DNA of 64,000 nt, taken from positions 24,833,032 through 24,897,031 of the forward strand of contig CM038909.1 of NCBI GenBank assembly GCA_021904315.1, given 5' to 3'. Shown here piece after piece: positions 25,110-35,060 of the stretch. Numbering within the stretch: position 1 is the first letter of the stretch; every line of letters begins with the position of its first letter. The notes below the pieces were generated by a model. The model had not been told where the DNA came from. It searched no databases and was given only the letters and a program-made list of their open reading frames with translations. This stretch comes from Sphagnum magellanicum. Taxonomy: Eukaryota > Streptophyta > Sphagnopsida > Sphagnales > Sphagnaceae. Made by a program: the position numbers and the translations under genes.

Positions 25110-27110
25110 CTCTTTCAGATATATTGCAAGTCAAGCGTTCTCCATATTGAGTTTTCACAATTTCTCCTACAAGAGGTTAGAAGTGCATCCACACAGTTCA
25201 ATAGAATCAACTTTCTTTAGTTTGTTAGGACCTCCAAAGATAGAGGTAAACTTTCAAGACACTCATAGCTTTTGAATTCTAATGTTCGCAATTTAGGTAA
25301 AGGAGCTTCATTTACCTTTGGAAATTTAACAAGGCTTGAGGACTATATTCGAAGCTTTAGAAGAGCTGGAAAAACACTAGAAAGTGTGAAGGAGTTTGGA
25401 AGATACTTCAAACTTTCGAAGTCCAATAAATCAAATTGTTGAAGTTGAAGTGATATGCCATTTTAGCTGGCATGGTCCTGACATTCGCAAGCTCTAACCG
25501 TAAAATCTTAAGCTTTGTAAGTGCAGATATATTGTAAGGTAGCTTAACCACTCCAGAAATACTAAGTTTTGTTAGAGCAACTAACTTACATATGTCCTCC
25601 AACGAAGCTCTTTTATTTGGATATACATGATCCAAAGATTTTGTTCTTGCAATGTTTGATGGTGTATGTTTAGCCCAAGTGTCAAACCTTTCTGCATCTA
25701 ATATTTGCAATGATGTGAGTTTTACTAGTCTATAAGGAAGATACTTCAACATCCAACAATTAATTACAATCAGGCATTTCAACTTCTATAATTTCCATAC
25801 TATGTCTGGTAAAATCTTTAGATTTATACAATAAGAGATATCAAGACAAACCAAATTCGTAAGATTCCCAACTTCCTCAGATAAACGGTCAAACTTTCCA
25901 TTTCTTAGATCCAGAACCTTCAATTTTGGAAAATTGGCCAATAAATTGTCTAGCACAAACTATATTCAATTTCCACCAAGTAGAAAAAACACCAATTTAG
26001 TTGAATAAAAATTCTTAGGAAGTCTCTCCAATATATTTGTATCCAATGATAGTCTCCATGCTTTAGAAGGTTGCTGCAATGTTGATTTCCACTCTTGGGG
26101 GAAGTCTTCCAAATTTAAACATGTTCAATAAAGATGAAGTTGTTTTACATGGCGTTTGCCACAACCCTTTCTTAGTATATAGAAAACCAAGTTTCTCATC
26201 ACATCATGTACCTTGAACTCTTCAACTGGAACCTTTACATTTGACTCAATGAATGATTGGCTCAACAACTTCTTTGACAACAAAAAGGTATCTGTTCCAA
26301 GATCATCTCCATCATGTGCAGCACCATATACCCTCCCCCATCCAATGCCACAAAATGCGTTCAAAAGAAATCACACAATCTTAAGGAAATTTTGCAAGGT
26401 AAAGAAAATAGTCCTTCAAGTGACCATCATCCTCAGACAAGAAATCATAACCAAGTTTCAAGCGCTCATACAATCCTTTTCAACACTCTTCTCTTGCAGG
26501 TGTGATTCCTTTAGCTTCTTCAATAGTGGCTCCCATTCATATTCAGGTGAGGTCTTTCGGAACATTGTTTCACCTATAACCTTTATAACTAACAAAAGAA
26601 CTTTGCACTCCTCAGACATGGATTGTGCCAAATTCTTCAATTCACATGGAACATGGGATGGTGGTTTGAATGCATGCACACAAAAAAGGCTCCAACTATC
26701 TTGCTTTGAAAGAGGAATCATACACACTTGGCTTATGCGTTGATTTGCTCTTTCCAATAAAAACTGGTTTCTAGTAGTCAACAATGTGACACTTCCATTC
26801 CCCTTGGCTAAATCAAGTGAATCAAACGCCTTGTCTTTCCAAACGTCATCCAAAACCAAGAACACTCTCTTCTGTATGAACCGAATGTGTAAATAATGCT
26901 TATAATCCTCTACGTTTGCATGCAATTCTAGGTTAAAATGCAGTTTTTTACTTAGGGTCCAATATAGAGCCATCATGTCAGGAGTTTGCCCCACAGTGAG
27001 CCAAATGAACTTTGCTTCTTGAAAATGGCCTTGTACCTCTTAGCTCCCGTACAATGTTTGAAGAAGAATAATTTTTTCAACTGCACCCATGCCCCATACT
27101 CCCACATTTC
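25110..27110 (-). pseudogene. NB-ARC-LRR (NLR) disease-resistance-type pseudogene
   Basis: NLRs are intracellular immune receptors with an ATP-binding NB-ARC switch and LRRs. On the minus strand the order is correct: decayed P-loop NVGVWGMGAVEKIILLQ (about 27110-27050, in place of GMGGxGKTTLL), FIWLTVGQ (about 27010), kinase-2 FLVLDDVW (about 26862-26839), SVTLLTTRN, a poor GLPL equivalent (LLLVIKVIG), the MHD-type VHDVMRNLV (about 26211), then LRRs. LRR pieces include LKVLDLRNGKFDRLSEEVGN (about 25920-25860), LPYRLVKLTSLQILD (about 25735), ISALTKLKILRLEL and, near 25270, LRTLEFKSYECLESLPLSLE. Several frameshifts and stops occur. The N-terminal signalling domain is absent, because next to the P-loop the sequence changes to the plus-strand retroelement at about 27129. 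Loss of the P-loop glycine and threonines rules out normal nucleotide binding. Confidence 0.85.
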
Positions 27111-27128
27111 ACTTAGGCTTTCTCCACC

Positions 27129-27780
27129 AAGGGTAATTCTAGTAAGGATGCCAAAAAGAAGGAGCACAATGTTGACAGAAAGGAGGTGCTTCAAGCCCAT
27201 GCTGCTCAAGTTCAAATTCCACGAAATGAGCTCAAATCATTGAAGGCCCAACTTGCTAATCTAAAAGGCAAGTTTTCCCAACTAGCTAGTCATGCCCAAC
27301 CTGTACAAGGTTCAGGATCACGGGAGGGACCTCCTAGGTCGTTCTAGGCCTCTCACATAATGCCACGGTTGGGGAGTATGTTCTTTCTAGTGCACACAAT
27401 TCTAGTCTCACACCAAAATTTGCCACTTCTTTTTGCCCCCCTACTTCGTGGCACAAAAGGCTAGTGTGGCACCCAAAGTTTCTACCATTATGCAAGTAAT
27501 TTAGATTTATGGACTCGCATTTGGTTCAAGTCTTCTTACTAAGGTTAGAAGCATGCCACAATCTTTTTGTCTTTTCAACATGGAAAAAGAATGCACCTTG
27601 TTGGTGAGGGGGGAGGAGACTACTACACCACAAGCTGTTAGACATCAAATTCTAGCATCCCAGGAGTACATGTAAATTAGGAAAGCACATAATTTTTCGT
27701 TAATTAGCTTATGGAATGCCAACTTCAAATGCATGAAGTGGTGTAAAAGCTTGTGAATACACTATTGTTTAGTTCTTAAG
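27129..27780 (+). pseudogene. gag-like region with coiled coil (retroelement N-terminus)
   Basis: In frame from 27129 the translation is lysine-rich and then heptad-like: EVLQAHAAQVQIPRNELKSL, then KAQLANLKGKFSQLASHAQP, followed by GSGSREGPPRS. This is a plausible coiled coil followed by a flexible linker, as in Ty3/Gypsy gag proteins. A stop follows near 27345, and reading then continues in decayed form to the protease segment. No CCHC zinc knuckle is visible. The start is unknown because the 5' end is cut. Confidence 0.45.
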
Positions 27781-27782
27781 AT

Positions 27783-28487
27783 TTGAAGCTAAGCACCAAG
27801 GACATAATTGTAGTATTAAAAGATACCTTGAACACTACATCAGGTCCTCTTCCAATCCCTAATCCACATGCTATAAGGGTCCCATCTAACACCTTGGAGA
27901 GACGCTCAATTGGTTCAATTGTTATAGATGGCGTTTGTAATTTGGTCATTAGTTCTAACATGGTTAAACTAGTAGGCTTTCCTACCTCTAATTTTACATT
28001 CACATATCCAAAAGGAGCTAAAAACACCTCACTTGTGGATTTGTTACTCAGCAAAGGCGTTGTGGATAACCATTGTCTCCACAAAGTCTCTCACTCATTT
28101 TCGAAGGTGATGTTTAGTGAGAAAACTTCCATCGCCATCGAAGTTGCCATTGTCAACAATACTGAGTCAACAATCCAGGTGGGAGGTTATACACCCAGAG
28201 TGGTATTTCTTGATACAAGTGCCCAACCATTGATTCTTAGAATTCACTTTGCTAAGAATATGGGCATGCTCGACTCCAAACTACAGAAATCTATGTGGCA
28301 AATTCCAACAGCTAATGGGAGCATAAAGGAGTTACTTGGGGAGAGCTCGAATTTGATTGCACTTAACTTCAATGAAGGTACAAATCAGGAGCTCTGCCTA
28401 GATGTTAGATGTTTAGTCACCAATGCCATCAGTTATGATGTGTTCTTTGGGCAAGAAAGCCCTATTTCCACCAGGTTTCACAATTGA
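27783..28487 (+). pseudogene. Retropepsin (aspartic protease) region of the Gypsy element
   Basis: The 234-codon frame contains RVVFLDTSAQPLILRIHFAK with the catalytic triad changed from DTG to DTS (codons at about 28212-28220). It then has IALNFNEG and ends with CLVTNAISYDVFFGQES, the YDVLxGxE segment typical of retroelement proteases. The frame ends at 28487, but homologous reading continues in the +1 frame (FTIDN, then HHLGYISLDLHGNHSPMAHH), leading into the methyltransferase. D-T-S rather than D-T-G, plus the frameshift, indicates loss of function. Confidence 0.7.
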
Positions 28488-28869
28488 TAATTAGTTTGAG
28501 CATCCATACTACCGAGTGGATTGGGAGACTGATGGCCACCACTTGGGATACATTTCCCTTGATTTACATGGGAACCATAGTCCTATGGCTCACCATTATA
28601 TGGTCAAGGAAGCACACACTATTTTTTACATCTAACAAGCTAACCACAAGTGGACAGAAAGGAAATGAAGAGGACAGCTTACGCCCAAGCTATTGAAAGC
28701 TTGAGGGTGGTTCCTACTGACATTCAACATGGACTAGAGGTTTTACAGAGGTTCAAAGCAACCCACAAACCTTTTGTCAAAGCTCTATTTACTTTTGAGA
28801 ACATGGAGAGCCATGGCGAACTGATTAAGCTAATATTTTGTTAGCTAATCACCTGGACACCGCCTAAGG

Positions 28870-29850
28870 AGGGGATTATATTACTAGAGTTCTTTGGTGG
28901 TATTGGTACAGGTCTTGAAGCCCTATTACAGTCAGGGATGGTGGTTCAAAGTTATTTTTATGTAGACATAGATCCTATTACAAGGTAAATGGCAACATTT
29001 AGAATGATGGAATTCATAGCTAAATTTTCATAATAGTTTGCAACCACCGCATGGAAGGCGAGTTTCACATTTTTGCCCTATGACATACAATTAATTTAAA
29101 AGAAACATATGGAATTACTTGGCCATGTGGACCTCATCATTTCAAGTTAGGAATGTCAAGGATTTTCAACGACTGGATTTGGAGAATGCTTGAGTGACAC
29201 AAGATCCAGTTTCTTCACAAACATGGTACGATTGATCACCTGGGCTCAATCCATTTCCCTTACGCTTGATTATGCAATTGAGAACACCTTTCTTAGCTTG
29301 ATTAGAGGGAGAAAGTCTAAGAGCATTGCACATTGGTCAAACATTCCCTTAAAAAGTCGCTCTTACTTGATGTGGCACAATGCGGTTCTTATGGGCACTA
29401 GTTGCACAACTAGTGGACCAACCTTGCACCACTTTCAATTCTACAATTGGTTCTAAGATACACCATCAAAGACCCCCACCTATAGTTTCTCACATATTGG
29501 ATGATCAGAGTTCCTGCCAACCAGTTACAAGGCAAGAGAAACTTCCTTGGTTTCCTATGAACATAATAGGAAAACCAAGAGGTGTTTGGCTCACCTTTGT
29601 CTCCTTTTTAAGAGCACACATTTTTTAAGGGAATGGACCAAGCCTGATGTATCGTCATGCTTTAGCCACTTGGGATGAACCAAGCCTAGAAGAAAGAAAA
29701 AAGATTATGGGGTTCCAAATTGGCACTACTAATCACACCAAGGTGACTAGATTAGAGTGTAACATTCTATTAGGGAAATGCATGGACCTGAACTCCCTTA
29801 CATGGTTCTTGGTAACTTGTGTACTCTTTCAAATGTACACAACACCAACA
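28870..29850 (+). pseudogene. Cytosine-C5 DNA methyltransferase domain inside the retroelement
   Basis: C5-MTases methylate cytosine using S-adenosylmethionine and a catalytic Cys. Motif I is LLEFFGGIGTGLEALL (28881-28928, the FxGxG SAM-binding loop). YVDIDP follows at the expected place for the acidic residue of motif II. Motif IV is ECQGFS with the catalytic Cys codon at 29154-29156 (Pro of the usual PC replaced by Glu, and a stop just before). Motif VI is IENT (ENV-type Glu at 29280-29282). In a shifted frame AQCGSYGH...WTNLAP (about 29375) fits the motif VIII region. EPSLEERKKIMGF (about 29677-29715) fits motif IX, and LLGKCMDLNSL (about 29767) fits the motif X region. The order I-IV-VI-VIII-IX-X is canonical, not the permuted order of plant DRM enzymes. 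The GI.TGL...L.SGM and MGF..(G)T..V.RL...LLG patterns most resemble DNMT3. At least five stops and two frameshifts make it non-functional. Confidence 0.75.
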
Positions 29851-30140
29851 TTAATTCAATCAGCATGCAGGTCTAGCGATGCGATTACATGGCATCCTAA
29901 CCAAATACACTTGCCTATTTTCAACACTTTACACTTCACTTTTAATATTGGGGGGGGAGGAGGTACCATGTAAATTCGACTCAAGTTATTTCTGATACAC
30001 CTAGAAATACATCAACTTTTAGAGAAACAATTACAACCTTTTATGAATTTATGTAGTTCGATAGTAGAGAACCCAATACACCAAGTTCTTCAAACACACT
30101 TTCTAACTCCATTCCATGTGTTTCCAACTACCTTTTTGTT

Positions 30141-30930
30141 ATGGGGGACCAGTTCACCAAGAAGGAGAGAGACCAGGTCATAGACTTGCTAATTAAGTAT
30201 GAAAATGTGTTCACATTTTCAATGAAAGACTTAAATAGGTGTAAGACCATGCAATTTTCTATAGACCTTATAGATGAGGCACCCATTTATTGGAAGAGGC
30301 ATAGGTTGAGCAAGCATGAGTGGGAACTGGTAGATGAAAGATGCAAAGAGCTCCATGAGGCCGGTTTCATTCAACCATTAAGGTCTGATTTCATAGCTAT
30401 TACAATAATGCCAGCGAAGAAAGATTCAGCTGGATTATGGATTGAGAAAAGGATGTGTGGGGATTATAGGCCTTTGAACTTAGTTACACTTCAAGACAAG
30501 TACCCCATGTCCATCCCTGAAGAACTATTTGATAACATTGGAAATTCAAACATCTTCACAATTGTGGATCTGAAGCAAGGCTTCAATTAGATTGTGTTCG
30601 CTACAAAGCTTCGCAAAAAAAACGACATTCCATGGAAGCAACAAATTGTGGGAATGGCTTATGATGCCTTTTGGATTAAAGAATGCACATGTTTTCTTTC
30701 AGCAAGTCATGGACCAAGTTCTTGAAGGGGCAGATTTCTTGAAATGTTACATAGATGACATCCTAGTGTAGAACAAAGGATTCCTGCAACACTTGGCTCA
30801 TCTTGAAGAGTTATTCAAAAGGCTCCATGAAGTCAATATGAAGATCCATCCTAAGAAATGTGAGTTTGTTGTCACCTCACTAGTATACCTTGGACATAAA
30901 ATTTTGCCAAATGGTATATGGCTCACTGGG
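30141..30930 (+). pseudogene. Reverse transcriptase of the Gypsy element
   Basis: The 149-codon frame from 30141 carries RT fingers/palm motifs RMCGDYRPLNLVT and NIFTIVDLKQGFN, ending at a TAG (30588-30590) where CAG is expected. After a frameshift in the A-run near 30618 it continues with MMPFGLKNAHVFFQQVMDQV (about 30661) and the catalytic KCYIDDILV (YIDD at 30748-30759), immediately followed by another TAG. HPKKCEFVV and LGHKILPNG follow before a further frameshift near 30918. All RT landmarks are present in order, and YIDD itself is intact. Confidence 0.9.
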
Positions 30931-31059
30931 CCAAAGTAATAGCCATTTTGGAGATGCTTAATCCTACTGATGTTCACATTTTGAGAAGTTTCATCGGACT
31001 ATGTAATTACTACAACATTTATGTCCAAGACTTTATTACTATTACTCATCCTTTTATGC

Positions 31060-31560
31060 ATTGTTAAAGAAGGGTGTTGCTTAGACATGGAATGAAGAGG
31101 GTCAGGAAGCTTTCAGAGTTCTCCATTCTGAGAAGACCTGATTTCAGCAAGGTCTTCATTCTACACACTAGCTAGAATGTTCTTGGTATTGTGTTATTCT
31201 TGGCCAATTTGATGAAAAAGGCAAGGAATATGTTATCGCCTATGCATCCTGAAACAACAAGGCTAAGAGCAACTACTTTTCATACGAGTGTGAGTGTCTT
31301 ATTGTTGTATGGGTCATCATACATTTTAGGCCTTATCCTTATGGCACCAAGTTCACTTTGTATATCGATCACTAGCCTATCAAGTGTTAATGACCAACAA
31401 CAAGCTTATTGGTAAGTTAGTTCATTGGGCGCTTATACTTAGGAGTATGAATTCAAGGTTATTCATCAACCTAGAATTAAACATCAGAATGTGAATACCA
31501 TGTTGTGGAGACCCCTCACTACCTTTGAAAATTTCTCAGAAACCAAACAAGACTTCGACC
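31060..31560 (+). pseudogene. RNase H and connection region of the Gypsy element
   Basis: After the RT, TWNEEGQEAF (about 31087) marks the connection before RNase H. Decayed RNase H segments follow: FILHTS (where the first catalytic Asp is expected), CECLIVVWVIIHFRPYPYGT and KFTLYIDH (about 31350). Then come KLIGKLVHWALIL in one frame and EYEFKVIHQPRIKHQN in another, the usual transition to the integrase linker. Multiple stops and frameshifts occur. Confidence 0.75.
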
Positions 31561-31639
31561 AAATTTGAGCAGTACATGTATTTTATGCATCTAGTTATCT
31601 TGCACTATTATAATGTAACTTGGTTGAGCATCCCATTGT

Positions 31640-32640
31640 GGATATATGGGAGGACTTGGACACTTTGAGTTTTCTTCAATATGAGAAATACCCTCCCCAA
31701 GTTACATCAAATCATCGGGATCGCATACAATAGCGGTTTAAACATTACTCATGGAAAGACAATCACCTTGTTCGATGCTTACCACAAGGTGATAGAGTGG
31801 TTCCTCCACCACATGAACGACCTAGTCTTATTCAAAAGGTACACTTGACGCTTGGATACTTTGCATACTTATAGCCTTCTCACTCTTCATTACCATTGGA
31901 GAGGTATGTATGCTCAAGTCTGAAACGCCATTGCTAGGTGTGAACAATGTGATAGAATGGGAACTTCTTTCTCCTTTCGATAGTTCATGCTTTTTCCACT
32001 CCCTATTCAAGGCATGTTCTATTGCTGGTCATGTGATTTAGCTAGAAAGTTACCACAGACCTCTAGGGGTAATGTGTACATCATGATTATGATTGAGCAT
32101 TTTTCAAAGTGGGTCAAACTTGTTGCACTATTAAACAAATCATCACACAACACCAACCATGCTTTCTTACGATAGGTCCTAAGTAGGTTTAGGGCTTGTG
32201 TTGAGTGCCTTACTAATCAAGGATCATAATCAAAGGAGAATTCCAAGACTTACTTGATCATGCTCTCATTGACCATCGTCGAACTTCAAGGGATCATCCC
32301 CAAGTTGATGGCCTTGTAGAGAGGATGGTTAAAACATGCAAGAAGGGACTTCGGAAGATTTGCCTTATTGGGAACAAAGAGGATTAGGACATGGCCTTAC
32401 CTTACATCGCCATGGGTTACAAGATGTCCAAACATGCCTCTTTGTCTCATTTCATTCCTTACTTTCTACTTTTTGGGAGATATCCCATTCCACCCTCTTC
32501 CATTGTTACTCAAATGGACCAAGTTGTGGACTTAGACTCCTTAGCCACTTAAGCTAGGGTCATCATAGAGAGGGTCGTTCCATTAAGGAGGGTTATGCCC
32601 ATGGCCATGGAGAATTTGTCCATTACACAACGTTAAGACA
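31640..32640 (+). pseudogene. Integrase of the Gypsy element
   Basis: The HHCC zinc module is recognisable at about 31860-31965 (YHWRGMYAQV, then a stop, then NAIARCEQCDRMG). The catalytic core has WSCDLARKLPQTSRGNVYIM with the first Asp (about 32033), then FSKWVKLVALLNKSSHN. CLTNQGS (Asn codon at 32215-32217) stands where the second catalytic Asp of LTDQGS is expected. SRDHPQVDGLVERMVKTCKK contains the Glu (32319-32321) about 35 residues on, matching the DD35E spacing. The Asp-to-Asn change is G-to-A, and together with frameshifts it abolishes activity. Decayed C-terminal integrase sequence runs to about 32640. Confidence 0.85.
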
Positions 32641-32915
32641 CCTTATGGTATGCACACACACAAGGTGGCAGTTACAAACCTAAGGTGAGACAATTTGATG
32701 TTGGTGATTTTGTGTATTTCTAGCAACAACCTAATGATACTTTAGACACTTCTTCCGATCACATTATTTTGAGGATTAAGGCAATCAGGCCTTCAGGTGT
32801 GTTAGAGTTATAAGGAGTTAATGGACGCACAATTTGGGATCACTACTATGCTCCTTGGCACTTGCTGAACTTGGATCCTACCACCATCACGTCAACTTGG
32901 ATTCCTCCACTTGAC

Positions 32916-33068
32916 TATCCATGTCAAATATGTTCAAGGACAGATGATGCTGATTAGATGCTGTTTTGTAATAATTATAATGGTGGATACCATCTATTTT
33001 GCCTCAAGCTGGAGTTCACTCAAGTTCTCACTAGCATTTGGTACTATTCATCATGTTCTCTTGTAGCA
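32916..33068 (+). pseudogene. C-terminal PHD finger of the Gypsy polyprotein
   Basis: PHD fingers bind histone H3 tails through a C4-H-C3 zinc site. The frame reads YPCQICSRTDDAD, stop (TAG 32955-32957), MLFCNNYNGGYHLFCLK, then IWYYSSC, ending at TGA. Matches to the C4HC3 pattern are Cys 1-3, His 5, Cys 6 and Cys 8. Cys 4 and Cys 7 are both Tyr (TAT for TGT), consistent with G-to-A decay. The position after the integrase is where many plant Gypsy elements (chromoviruses) carry a chromodomain, so this element probably had a PHD finger in that targeting role (inference). Confidence 0.7.
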
Positions 33069-33110
33069 CCTTGATTTCTACTCAAACCATGCCACACTTT
33101 TCCCAATTTA

Positions 33111-33820
33111 GGTATAGGGGGGGATACATGAGAATTTCATTTCAACTTCCTCTTATGCATTGTATATATATGTGCCTGCATCTCTTTTTGGTCGATTAGT
33201 TTCTACCTTTGATTAATTTTAGTGTTTTTGTTCAGTAGAGTTTACTATGGATTTACACCTTTATGACACCACATATCATGACACTACGTGTCACGAGAAG
33301 TGCCTAACTTTGCAAGACATTGTTCAACTTATACATTGTACATCTAGGGGTTTTTTTTCTTTTTTCTTGTTTTTCAATTTTGTGATATTGAAAATTTGGC
33401 AAAATTTACACTATACAAAATAAAAAGTTTCTCAATTTTTTCAAAAGAAAAAATATTGTATAAATCTCTCATGAAAATACTTGCAAAATAAATATGGAGA
33501 ATTAGTTGGTCCTTTTTGGGACTTGGAGTGGAGGTAGGCCTATCACTGTCTTTTATTGACTACGTCTGTCTCTCTTTCGAATAGAATAATACTACTCCTG
33601 CAGCACTAACCTAAACGTTGTCAGCTTGGGTCACTAGAGAAAGTCAACATAGATAGAGCGAATGATGATATTACACTCTTCCTCTGCAATATTACCTAGT
33701 CATTACCTATTAAGAAGAGGTGAGGACTTCGAAAATTTCACATAGCCTGTAGTTTCCAATAACTACAAACACAATGAATGATTGCTAGTCACAGTATGAG
33801 ACTTGGAAAAAAGAACAGTA
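33111..33820 (+). repeat. Polypurine tract and probable 3' LTR of the Gypsy element
   Basis: AGGTATAGGGGGGG (33110-33123) ends the internal region like a polypurine tract. A TG at 33129 could open the LTR. The region includes the short palindrome TGACACTACGTGTCA (33279-33293) with an ACGTG core that could serve LTR transcription. The LTR end cannot be set because no second LTR is available and the Mutator-like composite is inserted at 33830. Confidence 0.4.
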
Positions 33821-33829
33821 CTAATTTGG
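33821..33829. repeat. 9-bp target-site duplication, left copy
   Basis: CTAATTTGG here is repeated exactly at 50728-50736, just outside the matching inverted terminus. Nine base pairs is the usual Mutator-like target duplication length. Confidence 0.65.
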
Positions 33830-33900
33830 GGTTGGAGTGAACTAGAAGCCACCAATGCACCAGTTGCGAATGAGCCCATTGAGGCTGTTTTCTGGATGAA
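33830..33900 (+). repeat. Left terminal inverted repeat of unit A
   Basis: Contains GTTGGAGTGAACTAGAAG and the 20-bp core AGCCACCAATGCACCAGTTG, followed by a region (GGCTGTTTTCTGGATGAA) that pairs imperfectly with the inner part of the right terminus. The left terminus of unit B (about 43941-44030) is the same sequence with few differences. Confidence 0.65.
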
Positions 33901-33920
33901 TGAAAATCCGATCTTCCTTG

Positions 33921-33926
<6 letters not shown>

Positions 33927-33959
<33 letters not shown>

Positions 33960-34078
33960 CATCTCTTTTCTACCCCAAAATTTCCCCCCCTCTTACCTAC
34001 CATCTACCTCCCCCCTCCTACCTACCACCTACCTCCCCCCTCTTACCTACCACCTACCAACCCCTCCCCCCCCCTCAC
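33927..34078. repeat. (TA)n run and 25-bp pyrimidine minisatellite, unit A
   Basis: An (AT)n run at about 33927-33956 is followed by a G-free CCTACCTACCACCTACCTCCCCC array of about 3-4 units. The same array in unit B (44087-44240) has about six units of exactly 25 bp. The C-rich strand lacks G, so triplex or i-motif structures are possible. Proline/tyrosine/threonine-rich reading frames across it are a by-product of the repeat. Confidence 0.75.
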
Positions 34079-34229
34079 TCCATCGCCAGAGCTCCAGAGA
34101 CGTCGAGCGGGAATGAGCTTGGAGCAGGGGAGGGGTTCGAGCCAAAGTGGGACCCACGTGGGACCCAGGTAAGCATCTTACTTTTTGCATTCCTTGGTTA
34201 ATTTGTTTGTTTGTTTATGGAGTTGCGTT

Positions 34230-35060
34230 GCACAAGATTTGTTGCGCTGTAGCGTAGCTCCACAAAGCAGCGTTTGCACTTTGTGTTGTAAGAAAAAAAG
34301 AAGAAGAAGGCGATGGCAGCGTTACTGCTGTCGCTTTCTTCTTCTTGTTGTGGAACTACGTTGCAGCGCAGCTCCATGAAGAAGGCGACGACAACTGCTG
34401 TCGCCTTCTTCTTCCAGTTGTGGAGCTGCGTTGCAGCGTAGTTCCCTGAAGAAGGCGACGGCAGCAACGTTGCTGTCGCCTTCTTCTTCTTCTTCGTGTT
34501 GCAACACCTTCTTCATGTCATCGTCGCCTTCTTCATGGAGCTGCGCTGCAATGGCAACGTTGTTGCCATCGCCTTCTTCTTCCTGCTGTGGAGCTAGGCT
34601 GTAGCGCAGCGTAACTCCACGAAGAAGGTGATGGTAGTTGTCGTCACCTTCTTCTGCCTGCTGTGGAGCTGTGTTGTAGCGTAACTCCACGAAGAAGGCA
34701 ACGGTAGCTGCCGTCGCCTTCTTTTGTCTGCTCCGGAGTTGCGTTGCAACGTAGCTCCACGAAGAAGGCGACGGTAGCTACCGTCACCTTCTTCTTCCTA
34801 CTGTGGAGTTGCGTTGCAACGCAGCTCCATGAAGAAGGCGACGATAGTTGCTGTCGCCTTCTTTTGTCTGTTGCGGAGCTGCGTTGCGGCGTAGCCCCAC
34901 GAAAAAGGCGACGGCAACTGCCGTCACCTTCTTCTCTTTGCTACGGAGCTGCGTTGTAGCGTAGCTCCACAAAGAAAGCGACGGCAACTGTCGTCGCCTT
35001 CTTCCTGCTATGGAGTTGTGTTGTAGCGCAGCAGAAGAAGGTGACTCTGTTATGGAGCTA
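34230..35060. repeat. 70-bp palindromic minisatellite in intron 1, unit A
   Basis: A GC-rich array with an exact 70-bp period over successive GAAGAAGG anchors at 34691, 34761, 34831 and 34901 (the decayed copy at 34971 keeps the period) and about ten further-decayed units in total. Each unit has two self-complementary parts: GAAGAAGGCGACGG...CCGTCGCCTTCTTC, and GGAGYTGCGTTGCAACGCAGCTCC-like. Because 70 is not a multiple of three, the long apparent ORFs here (for example 34322-34690 and 34784-35113, minus) rotate frame between units and are not genes. A likely splice donor (CAGGTAAGCATC) lies upstream at about 34169. Confidence 0.85.

Larger units (their letters stand above)
27129..33820 (+). 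mobile_element. Decayed Ty3/Gypsy LTR retrotransposon with methyltransferase and PHD domains
   Basis: A single plus-strand polyprotein can be followed from about 27129 to 33068 through many stops and frameshifts. Domain order is gag-like coiled coil, retropepsin, cytosine-C5 DNA methyltransferase, reverse transcriptase, RNase H, integrase, PHD finger. RT before integrase defines the Ty3/Gypsy order. A G-rich polypurine tract (33111-33123) precedes a probable 3' LTR. No 5' LTR or primer-binding site is visible: the 5' end abuts the NLR pseudogene at 27110-27129. Many lesions look like CAG/CAA to TAG/TAA and TGT to TAT, the signature expected from deamination of methylated cytosine. The element is inactive. 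Confidence 0.85.
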
